From: Candidatus Neomicrothrix sp. UBA7884
GTDB lineage: Bacteria > Actinomycetota > Acidimicrobiia > Acidimicrobiales > MedAcidi-G1
Direction of reading: 5' to 3'
Length of the DNA: 26,562 nucleotides
Assembly: GCA_002501135.1 (NCBI GenBank)
Contig: DLRQ01000052.1
Location: 1-26,562, forward strand
Position 1 is the first letter of the stretch. Each line of letters starts with the position of its first letter. Below the pieces are notes generated by a model. That model searched no databases and was not told the DNA's origin. It worked only from the letters and a program-made list of their open reading frames with translations. Shown in pieces: positions 16,850 through 23,354 of this stretch. A program made the position numbers and the translations under genes.

Positions 16850-17160
16850 CGCTCCTCCATGACAATGTCATCACCATCTGTACGCACGGCAAACACCTCG
16901 ACAGGTTGCGTGGCAGGAAGGGTCAGGGCCTCACCGGTCTCAAGCGAGAACAGGCTTCCGTGCTTCCAGCACTCAATCGTGCGGTCCTCGACATCCACAT
17001 CACCATCGGAGAGGAATACCTCGGCGTGGGTACAGGTGTCGGCAACAGCCAGCATGCGGTCACCGATTCGCACCAGCGCCACAGGGGCACCGTCTACCTC
17101 TATCTGCCGGGCAGTGCCGTCGGGAATGTCTGCCAGTCCACAGATGCGAAAACTGCTCAT
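16846..17160 (-). CDS. Rieske [2Fe-2S] ferredoxin in suf operon
   Basis: This 104-aa Rieske protein ligates the cluster with C43 and H45 (CTHAEVFLS) and C64 and H67 (CWKHGSLF). It resembles the small ferredoxin subunits of aromatic-ring dioxygenases, but it lies between sufD and sufC2 and overlaps both neighbours by 4 nt, as is common in actinobacterial suf operons. A role as electron donor for cluster assembly or repair is inferred from position only. Confidence 0.93.
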   Translation of the reverse strand: MSSFRICGLADIPDGTARQIEVDGAPVALVRIGDRMLAVADTCTHAEVFLSDGDVDVEDRTIECWKHGSLFSLETGEALTLPATQPVEVFAVRTDGDDIVMEER

Positions 17161-18449
17161 GCCGCCGCCTCGGGCCTCAAGTTGCGCAGGCGCCTGTCGA
17201 GACGCTCCACGAGAGTGGCCCTAAGGGCGAGGCCGACCGCCTCGGTGGGAGCCCGGCTGATCACGTCGTCGAAGAAGCCCTCAACCAGCAACCTCTCAGC
17301 AATGGTGGTGGGAACCCCGCGGCTCTCCAGGTAGAAGAGCTGCTCCTCATCGACCGGAGACACCGTCGAGGCGTGGCTGCAGACAACGTCGTCGGTCTCG
17401 ATTTCGAGGTTGGGGACACTGTGTGCCCATGCGTCGGCGGACAGCTTGATGTTCCTGTTGGTCTGGTAGGCGCGGGTGCGCACCGCCTCGGGGTCAACCT
17501 TGATAAGGCCTGAGTAGATCGATCGGGAGGTTCCGTCGAGGGCGCCTTTGAACAACAGTTCGCTCGTCGTGTCGGGGGCGGCGTGCTCCTGAAAGGTTCG
17601 AAAGTCGTGTGTCTGGTCCTGCTCGCCGTAGTAGGCGGCAGTCAGGCGGGCCTCGGCGCCGCGGCCGACCAGGCGACAGTCGGTCCGGGTCCTTGCGTAA
17701 CAGCCACCCAGGCCGGCCACAAAGGTCTCGACCGTGGCGTTTTGATCCACCCGGAAGGCCTGGTGTGCGAGGTTCCACAGCCCTGTTCCGAGGTTCTGCA
17801 CCAGTGCGTGTCTCAGCCGGGCATCGGCCTCGACCTGTGCCTCAAGCACGGGTGACACCATCGAGACAACTTCGGAAGCCGAGGTGTGGTGCTCGACGAC
17901 GGTCACGTCGGTGTCCACCCCACAGCGCACGAACAGGCGCGGAAACAGCGCCGCCGAGTCGGCATCGGTGTGTACACGGACAACGATCGGTGCATCCAGA
18001 CGAACCCCGTCGGGAACCACCACGGCAAGCGGTTCGGGTCCGAATGCCCGATTCAGGTGGCCGAACAGATCCGCCGGGGTGGAGAGCACCGAGGCGAAAT
18101 ACGCGGCACCGTCACCGAGGTCGCCGATTCGCCCGACCGTTACGCCGAGTGCTGCCGCCTCTGTCGAGATTGAGGAGTCCTCGAGCCAGCCGTTTCGCAG
18201 CACCACGGTGGCGGCGTTCGCATCGGTGGCACCCGAATCCATAAACGGTTTGACGAGTGGAGCCTGGATGGCGAGTGGTTGGAACCGGTCAAGGTCAAGG
18301 TCTCCGATTCGTGAGTACCTCCAGACCTCCTCGTCGGTGCTCGGGGGGTCCACGTCGCCGATGCCCTCGACAACCTCTCTGCGGAGATCGACAAGCCATG
18401 CGGGCCCGGGCAGCGCTGCCGATACAGAAGGGTTGAAGGCGATCGGCAC
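17157..18449 (-). CDS. sufD: Fe-S cluster scaffold subunit SufD
   Basis: This 430-aa SufB/SufD-family protein is called SufD because of the N-terminal DEEVWRYSRI segment and the C-terminal block running QTNRNIKLSADAWAHSVPNLEIETDDVVCSHASTVS (broken here as QTNRNIKL, PNLEIE and DDVVCSHA). H359 lies where E. coli SufD has His360. DEEQLFYLESRGV and AERLLVEGF follow. The start is GTG at 18449 with GAGG just upstream. The promoter region, about 72 bp upstream, holds copy 2 of the shared 26-bp suf element. No SufB gene was found next to it. Confidence 0.92.
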   Translation of the reverse strand: MPIAFNPSVSAALPGPAWLVDLRREVVEGIGDVDPPSTDEEVWRYSRIGDLDLDRFQPLAIQAPLVKPFMDSGATDANAATVVLRNGWLEDSSISTEAAALGVTVGRIGDLGDGAAYFASVLSTPADLFGHLNRAFGPEPLAVVVPDGVRLDAPIVVRVHTDADSAALFPRLFVRCGVDTDVTVVEHHTSASEVVSMVSPVLEAQVEADARLRHALVQNLGTGLWNLAHQAFRVDQNATVETFVAGLGGCYARTRTDCRLVGRGAEARLTAAYYGEQDQTHDFRTFQEHAAPDTTSELLFKGALDGTSRSIYSGLIKVDPEAVRTRAYQTNRNIKLSADAWAHSVPNLEIETDDVVCSHASTVSPVDEEQLFYLESRGVPTTIAERLLVEGFFDDVISRAPTEAVGLALRATLVERLDRRLRNLRPEAAA

Positions 18450-18521
18450 AGGACCTCGGGGCGGACTTGGTCGGCTGGTTGTGGAGCACAGGAACCGGTT
18501 CTGCGGATCCGTGCGGGCAGG

Positions 18522-18547
18522 AATAACCCTATCGCCGTAGGAGTATT
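18522..18547 (-). promoter_or_regulatory. Shared suf element, copy 2 (candidate Fe-S-responsive operator)
   Basis: On the minus strand it reads AATACTCCTACGG then CGATAGGGTTATT, matching copy 1 at 22 of 26 positions. Differences fall at the two ends and in the spacer. TAGGGT (18526-18531) is the only TANNNT box upstream of sufD, giving a leader of about 70 nt. Confidence 0.65.
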
Positions 18548-18574
18548 CCCCTGCGGCACCTCAGCGCCCTGCGG

Positions 18575-18814
18575 TCACTCCTGAATTAGGTGCCCGAGGG
18601 TACCTGGTTGAATCTGGCAGGCTGCCTCGAAGGCTGCGACGTCGTCGGACTTCAGCCTGATGACCCTTCCGAAGCGGAAGGCCTTCAGGTCGCCCCTGTC
18701 GATGAAGCTGTAGATGGTTCGGGGGTTGACCCCGAGGCGCCGAGCTGCAGCCTCGGTGCTCATCCACTCCACTTCGGCGGCCTCTACGTGTGAGTCTGTC
18801 TCATACTGTGCCAT
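18575..18814 (-). CDS. Small helix-turn-helix DNA-binding protein (excisionase/MerR-like)
   Basis: This 79-aa protein carries an HTH_17/excisionase-family domain: MSTEAAARRLGVNPRTIYSFIDRGDLKAFRFGRVIRLKSDDVAAF (residues about 18-62), a winged helix with the recognition helix at PRTIYSFID. In actinobacteria such proteins are often chromosomal regulators, not phage excisionases, and no integrase is nearby. The ATG at 18814 is supported by a complete leaderless promoter (TTGCAG, 17 nt, TAGAGT, 7 nt, ATG). It lies between the suf operon and the divergent receiver-like ORF; a role in suf control is possible but unproven. Confidence 0.88.
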   Translation of the reverse strand: MAQYETDSHVEAAEVEWMSTEAAARRLGVNPRTIYSFIDRGDLKAFRFGRVIRLKSDDVAAFEAACQIQPGTLGHLIQE

Positions 18815-18821
18815 GTCGGCG

Positions 18822-18850
18822 ACTCTAGATCACTCTCCTATCCTCTGCAA
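18822..18850 (-). promoter_or_regulatory. Leaderless promoter of the HTH gene
   Basis: The -35 TTGCAG (18845-18850) and -10 TAGAGT (18822-18827) are separated by exactly 17 nt. The -10 ends 7 nt before the ATG, so the transcript should start at the start codon. This is the only promoter in the window with both boxes clear. Confidence 0.65.
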
Positions 18851-18892
18851 CATGCACATTGCACCCAATGGAGACCTCATCGGCCCTCCGGT

Positions 18893-19174
18893 ATGGTCGC
18901 AGCGCTGAACGGACAGCGTCACGTGCTCCTTGGGCTGGCTTCAAGAACCCCCACCTGGACCACGACAATCTGTCAACGCCTGGAACATCACGATCACTCC
19001 TCAGAGTTCATCCTCTGCACGGGTACGGCGGACCTGTTCAACCGCCTGGGTATCGGACGCCTGTTCTCCGCCCTCTTCATCGACCATCGAACCGTCGGCC
19101 TCGACCGCGAGTTGATCACCAGGTCAACCTCGGCAGGCTGTCCGGTGGTGGCACGGCGCGGTCGATCTGGTTGA
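18893..19174 (+). CDS. Receiver-like domain fragment (CpaE/Ssd N-terminal-like), possibly a remnant
   Basis: This ORF is 93 codons from ATG 18893, or 83 from GTG 18923. The pattern VLLGLASRTPTW, a helix, SEFILCTGTADLFNRLGIG, FSALFIDHRTVGLDRELI, AGCPVVAR looks like the alternating strands and helices of a pseudo-receiver domain, such as the one before the ATPase domain in CpaE/Ssd-like proteins. The ATPase domain is missing: the frame stops after VVARRGRSG and the biotinyl-carrier gene starts 8 nt later. It could be a stand-alone domain or a truncated gene. The similarity is by eye and uncertain. Confidence 0.45.
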   Translation: MVAALNGQRHVLLGLASRTPTWTTTICQRLEHHDHSSEFILCTGTADLFNRLGIGRLFSALFIDHRTVGLDRELITRSTSAGCPVVARRGRSG

Positions 19175-19182
19175 CTCGCCCG

Positions 19183-19416
19183 ATGACCAGAGTGGACGTT
19201 GAATCACCGGTGACCGGTGTCGTGTGGAAGGTCATCGTCGGTGTGGGCGACACGGTTTCGTCCGGAGACCAGGTGATGGTTCTGGAATCCATGAAGATGG
19301 AAATACCCGTGGAGGCTCCGGTTGACGGAACCATCAGCGAGTTGTCGGTTGCCGAAGGCGACCAGGTCTCCCAAGACAGCCCGGTTGCCGTAATCGAGTC
19401 GGCTCAGGGCCTGTAG
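19183..19416 (+). CDS. Biotinyl (BCCP) domain protein
   Basis: This 77-aa protein is a single biotin/lipoyl-type domain. VESPVTGVVWKVIVGVGDTV begins the barrel; the biotinylation site is K38 in ESMKMEIP, and APVDGTISELSVAEGDQV completes it. It would carry carboxyl groups for the acyl-CoA carboxylase whose beta subunit is encoded tail to tail with it (13-nt overlap of the 3' ends). The frame is open further upstream, but the domain begins at the ATG at 19183. No ribosome-binding site is clear, so translation may depend on the ORF just upstream. Confidence 0.88.
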   Translation: MTRVDVESPVTGVVWKVIVGVGDTVSSGDQVMVLESMKMEIPVEAPVDGTISELSVAEGDQVSQDSPVAVIESAQGL

Positions 19417-21011
19417 GGGAATCCGGCCGGTCCGGCCGTCCGGAGGGGCGCTGCCAGATTGGCGAACTCGCAGAGCAGGGGCCTGGTTTCGGCCGGGTCG
19501 ATGATCTCCTCCACCAGGTAGGCCTCGGCTGTCCGGAACGGTGACCGCACCGTATTGAGGCGCTCGGTTATCTCGGCAATCAGCGCCTTCGGGTCGTCTG
19601 AGGCTTCAATCTCGGATCTGTAGGCGGCTGCCACCCCTCCCTCAACCGGCAACGACCCCCAGTCCCCGGATGGCCAGGCGTACCGGTAGAGGAAGCGGTT
19701 TCCGGCTGTGTGGGCTGCGCCGGCAACCCCGAACACCTTGCGGATGATGACCGTGCACCAGGGAACCGTGGCCTGGTAGATGGCTGCGAGGGTTCGGGCA
19801 CCGTGGCGGATGGTCGCCGCCCTCTCGGCCTCGCTTCCGATCACGAAGCCCGGGTTGTCGACCAGGTGGACCACTGGCAGGTGGAAGGTCTCGGCGAGGT
19901 CTACGAACCTGGTCACCTTGTTGGCGGAGTCAGCAGTCCAACCGCCTCCGTAGTGGTACGGGTCGTTGGAGAGCACCGCGACGGGCCAACCATCGAGGCG
20001 CGCCAGTCCGCAGATGGCCGAGCGGCCCCAGCCCTTCCCGATCTCGAAGAATGAGCCCGCGTCGACCACTGACTCGATGATTGTCCGCATTTTGTAGACC
20101 TTGCGGCGGTCTCGTGGCACGACGCCTACGAGGTCACGATCTGTCCGGTTCGGGTCATCTGTGACGGGTCCGCGCACAGGAAGGTCGTGGACAGATGAAG
20201 GCAGGTAGGAGAGGAACTGACGGGTGCGTTCAAAAGCCTCGTCCTCTGAGGCGACCTCGTCGTCGACGGCGCCGTTTCGGGTGTGGACCCGACTGCTGCC
20301 GAGGCTCTCCTTGTCGACCTGTTCGGCTCCCAGAGCGTTCACGACGGGCGGGCCGGCAACAAACAGTTGTGAAAGGCCCTTGACCATCACCGAGTAGTGG
20401 CTGCTGACCGCCCGGGCCGCCCCCAGACCGGCAACCGGTCCAAGGCACAGGGCAACTGTCGGGACCATGGCCAGGTTGGCGACAACGTGGTCCCATGCGG
20501 GATTCAGCGGCACATAGGTTCTCGCGCCCTTCCCAATGGCACCGTCGATGTTGGAACCGGTCTCTTCGGCCTTCTTGTCGAGGGTCTTGACCGATCCGCC
20601 ACCACCGGTACCGTCGATTAGACGGACTATCGGGAGCCGCAGTTCACGTGCCATCTGTTCGGCCGCAATCTGCTTGGCCACTATCGATGCGTCGGCGGCT
20701 CCGCCCCGGACGGTGAAGTCGTCGCCGGCCAGCACAACGGGCCTGTTGTCGATCTGGCCGCGGCCGAAAATGAAATTGGAGGGCGAAAGGTCGACCAGTT
20801 CGCCGTCGGGTCCGTAGGTGGCTGTTCCGGCGATCTTGCCAATCTCGTGGAAGGTGCCCGGGTCGAGCAGTTTCTGGAGGCGCTGTCGAATGTCGAGTTT
20901 GCCGCGCTCATGCTGCCTTGCGACCTTCTCCTCGCCGCCCATGCGCTCTGCCATCTCCTCGCGCGCACGCAACTCGTCGAGTTCCGGATCCCATTCCATT
21001 TCATCGGCCAT
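19404..21011 (-). CDS. Acyl-CoA carboxylase carboxyltransferase (beta) subunit
   Basis: This 535-aa carboxyltransferase moves CO2 from biotin to an acyl-CoA (propionyl-, acetyl- or methylcrotonyl-type). The two crotonase-like halves are visible. The N half has ERGKLDIRQRLQKLLDPGTFHEIG, DFTVRGGAAD, IDGTGGGGSV and SSHYSVMVKG. The C half has FFEIGKGWGRSAICGLARLDGWPVAVLSNDP, VHLVDNPGFVIG and KVFGVAGAAH. Substrate cannot be fixed. The frame is open to 21059, but the ATG at 21011 starts the family-like part and has TACCGT 6 nt upstream (21018-21023). A biotin carboxylase (alpha) subunit is not in the window; only the biotinyl protein is adjacent. Confidence 0.92.
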   Translation of the reverse strand: MADEMEWDPELDELRAREEMAERMGGEEKVARQHERGKLDIRQRLQKLLDPGTFHEIGKIAGTATYGPDGELVDLSPSNFIFGRGQIDNRPVVLAGDDFTVRGGAADASIVAKQIAAEQMARELRLPIVRLIDGTGGGGSVKTLDKKAEETGSNIDGAIGKGARTYVPLNPAWDHVVANLAMVPTVALCLGPVAGLGAARAVSSHYSVMVKGLSQLFVAGPPVVNALGAEQVDKESLGSSRVHTRNGAVDDEVASEDEAFERTRQFLSYLPSSVHDLPVRGPVTDDPNRTDRDLVGVVPRDRRKVYKMRTIIESVVDAGSFFEIGKGWGRSAICGLARLDGWPVAVLSNDPYHYGGGWTADSANKVTRFVDLAETFHLPVVHLVDNPGFVIGSEAERAATIRHGARTLAAIYQATVPWCTVIIRKVFGVAGAAHTAGNRFLYRYAWPSGDWGSLPVEGGVAAAYRSEIEASDDPKALIAEITERLNTVRSPFRTAEAYLVEEIIDPAETRPLLCEFANLAAPLRTAGPAGFPYRP

Positions 21012-21017
21012 GTTGTG

Positions 21018-21023
21018 ACGGTA
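21018..21023 (-). promoter_or_regulatory. Candidate -10 box for the leaderless carboxyltransferase gene
   Basis: TACCGT on the minus strand, 6 nt before the ATG at 21011, with no ribosome-binding site in between. Confidence 0.38.
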
Positions 21024-21055
21024 CCTGTCCGTCGGTTGCCTGATCCCAGCCGGGC

Positions 21056-22081
21056 TCAACCCAGCCGGATGCGGCCGTTTCCGGCAACCACATCGCCGAT
21101 TACCGCCGCTGTGTGGCCCGTAGCGGTCAACTGGGCCACCGCCTCGTCTGCAGCAGCCGGCGACGCCCCGAATACCAGCCCACCCGCGGTCTGTGCATCG
21201 GCCAGGAGGAGTACGTCGAGTTCATCAAGGCCTCCCCTGTCGAGGATCTGATCTGCCCATTCCAGGTTGCGGCGGCTCCCTCCGGGTATGGAGCCGGCCT
21301 CGGCAAGGTCCCGGGTGCCCCGCAGCAGGGGGACCTCGGCCTGGTTGATGGCGATGTCCACGGCCGACTCGGCTGCCGCCCGACCGAGATGACCGAGAAG
21401 GCCAAAACCGGTGATGTCGGTCGCACCGGTCGCACCCGCTGCGACAGCGACCGCTGAGCCATCGGCGTTGAGGCGCGTCATGGACTCCATGGCTGCCTCC
21501 ACCACATTCTGATCGGCATCTCCCGACTTGATCGCAGTGGTGATGACGCCGATGCCGAGGGGCTTGGTGAGCACAAGGGCGTCGCCCGGCCTGAAGCCCG
21601 TGTTGGTGAGCATCCTGTCGGGGTGCACCTCGCCGACCACAGCAAGGCCGTACTTGGGTTCAGGGTCGTCGACGGTGTGGCCTCCGGCAATTACGAAGCC
21701 GGCATCGGCTGCCACCTCCTGCGCCCCCTGGAGAACCTCGACCAACAGGTCACTGGACAGTTCGTCGCTGTTCCAGCAGACCAGGTTGAGGGCCAGCAGC
21801 GGCGTTCCGCCCATTGCGTAGACATCAGAGACTGCGTTGGTGGCGGCCACGCGACCCCAGGCGCGCGCGTCATCTACCACCGGCGTTATGAAGTCGGCGG
21901 TCAAGACGAGGGCCCTGTCGTCGGAGAGTTTCCACACGGCGGCATCGTCACCGGTGTCCATTCCGACAAGGAGGTCAGGGGCCTCAGAGGGGGTCAGGTG
22001 GCGCACCACGTGCGCCAACTCGCCTGGAGCGAGCTTGCAGCCTCAACCGGCTCCGTGGCTGAACTGTGTCAGTCGCCGCAT
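21056..22081 (-). CDS. selD: Selenide, water dikinase SelD, a selenoprotein (Sec13 encoded by UGA)
   Basis: This 341-aa enzyme makes selenophosphate, the selenium donor for selenocysteine and selenouridine. Reading through the UGA at 22043-22045 gives MRRLTQFSHGAG-U-GCKLAP, the SelD active-site motif. U13 sits where E. coli has Cys17, and K16 where it has Lys20. Downstream, MDTGDDAAVW, LTADFITPVVDD, AATNAVSDVYAMGG and GGHTVDD are standard SelD. A normal ORF call would begin at 22018 and lose the catalytic residue. The ATG at 22081 has AGGGGGTGG upstream (22087-22095), and a TACCCT box (22117-22122) could give a leader of about 30 nt. The upstream neighbour is a cysteine-desulfurase-like enzyme on the same strand. 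selA, selB and tRNA-Sec are not in the window. Confidence 0.95.
21999..22035 (-). promoter_or_regulatory. Candidate bacterial SECIS hairpins in selD
   Basis: Two hairpins follow the UGA. The first (22017-22035) pairs AGCTCGC with GCGAGTT around a UCCAG loop, with the loop 15-19 nt after the UGA. The second (21999-22017) pairs TGGCGCAC with GTGCGCCA around a GUG loop, with the loop 34-36 nt after it. They share one base. Bacterial SECIS loops lie roughly 16-37 nt downstream and usually have a G early in the loop, which favours the second, but either is possible. Confidence 0.6.
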
Positions 22082-22127
22082 GGTCCACCCCCTTTCGATA
22101 CGAGTGCTGTCGTCGAAGGGTATGCGA

Positions 22128-23300
22128 TCAGTGGCCGACCAGCGTGGCCACTGCCTCGAGCAGCCGCTCGACATCGTCGTGGCCAATGTAGATACAGACA
22201 CCGGCACGGACGGCACCATCGTCGGCATCGAGGCCGAGTGGCCCCATTGCCTCAACTGCGTAGTTGTGGCCGTCCCAGACCGCCACCATCTCCTCGGCCA
22301 ACCCTGTGGCCACCTGCAGGGGTGTCTGGCCATCGACCAGAAACATGGTCGTCGGAGCCCGGTCGACGAGATCCGCCGGGCCCACCACCCTCACCCCGGG
22401 CATGTCATGGAGGCCGGTCAGCAGGTGGCCGAAAACCGCCTCTTCGTGTTCGATCACGGCAGCCATGGTGGTCTCAAGTAGGAATCGTGCTGCGGCGTCG
22501 ATTCCTGCCATGGCCTCCCATGAGGGAGTGCCGTACTGGAACCGACCAGGCCCGGAATCTGGAGCTGGCCTCACCTTGTAGGCGGGCAGCGAGTCGAGCA
22601 GGTCGGGCTCGACCCACATGATTCCGGCGTGTGGTCCGTACCACTTGTATGAGGAGGTCGTGAACACGTCGCATCCGATTGATTCCACATCGATTCTGCG
22701 ATGCGGAGTCAGGTGGACACCATCCACAACCACCCGGGCACCGGCAGCGTGTGCGGCCCTGGTGATCTCGGTCGTGTCAGGGATGGCGCCGATGGCGTTT
22801 GAGGCTCCGGTTACCGCAACCCATCTGGTGGCAGGCCCCATCAGATCGACCACGGCATCGGTGTGCAGGCGGCCGCTGTCCGGATCGAGGCCAGCCATGC
22901 GAACGGTGGCGCCGGTGTCACGGGCAGCGAGCAGCCAGGGGGCCAGGTTCGAGTCGTGGTCCAGTTCGGTGCAGATGATCTCGTCGCCGGGGCCCAGGTC
23001 GGCGGCGACTGCCCGAGTGAGGGCCATCATGTTGGCGGTTGTGCTGGGGCCGAAGACCATCCCGGACGGGTCCGCACCCAGAAGTTCGCCCACCGTGGCG
23101 CTCACCCTTTCGGTCAGGGCGTCACATTCCCGGGCTGCGGGGAACGCACCGTGGCTATTGGCGTTGTTTCCGCTGCGCTGCCAGTCGGCAACCGCTTCGA
23201 TCGAGGCGTCCACGGCCTGGGTACCGGCCGGGCCGTCAAAACGGCTCCAGCCATCGGATAATCCGGGAAATCGTCGCCTGATGTCGGTTAGGCCTGTCAT
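22128..23300 (-). CDS. Cysteine-desulfurase-like class V aminotransferase
   Basis: This 390-aa PLP enzyme resembles the TIGR01976 group of cysteine-desulfurase-like proteins. The PLP lysine is K219 in TTSSYKWYGPHAG, and DGVHLTPH carries the cofactor aspartate. The loop that holds the persulfide cysteine in SufS (RAGHHCAKPLM) aligns with WDGHNYAVEAM, placing Tyr347 at the cysteine position, so classical desulfurase chemistry is unlikely. It lies 46 nt upstream of selD on the same strand; a role in selenium supply, for example selenocysteine-lyase-like, is an inference from position. ATG 23300 is preferred over the open frame to 23525 because family sequence begins there and TAGCGT lies 8 nt upstream. 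Confidence 0.88.
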   Translation of the reverse strand: MTGLTDIRRRFPGLSDGWSRFDGPAGTQAVDASIEAVADWQRSGNNANSHGAFPAARECDALTERVSATVGELLGADPSGMVFGPSTTANMMALTRAVAADLGPGDEIICTELDHDSNLAPWLLAARDTGATVRMAGLDPDSGRLHTDAVVDLMGPATRWVAVTGASNAIGAIPDTTEITRAAHAAGARVVVDGVHLTPHRRIDVESIGCDVFTTSSYKWYGPHAGIMWVEPDLLDSLPAYKVRPAPDSGPGRFQYGTPSWEAMAGIDAAARFLLETTMAAVIEHEEAVFGHLLTGLHDMPGVRVVGPADLVDRAPTTMFLVDGQTPLQVATGLAEEMVAVWDGHNYAVEAMGPLGLDADDGAVRAGVCIYIGHDDVERLLEAVATLVGH

Positions 23301-23308
23301 CCTCGGGC

Positions 23309-23314
23309 ACGCTA
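23309..23314 (-). promoter_or_regulatory. Candidate -10 box for the leaderless aminotransferase gene
   Basis: TAGCGT on the minus strand, 8 nt before the ATG at 23300. If this is the real promoter, selD may be transcribed from it too. Confidence 0.4.
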
Positions 23315-23327
23315 ATAGAGCTACAAC

Positions 23328-23340
23328 GTCCACGGTGGAC
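23328..23340. repeat. Perfect palindrome before aceK
   Basis: GTCCAC-G-GTGGAC is a perfect 6+1+6 palindrome directly before the AGGAGG of aceK, in the divergent aminotransferase-aceK promoter region. It could be an operator or a small structure affecting translation. A single copy was seen. Confidence 0.35.
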
Positions 23341-23354
23341 AGGAGGGTTGGGAC

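Noticed and set aside
18575..18814. Excisionase of an integrated element
   Set aside because: No integrase, attachment repeats or other mobile genes nearby; such small HTH proteins are common chromosomal genes in actinobacteria.
22018..22081. selD as a frameshifted or nonsense-mutated pseudogene
   Set aside because: The frame is intact on both sides of the single UGA, which falls exactly at the known Cys/Sec position of the family.
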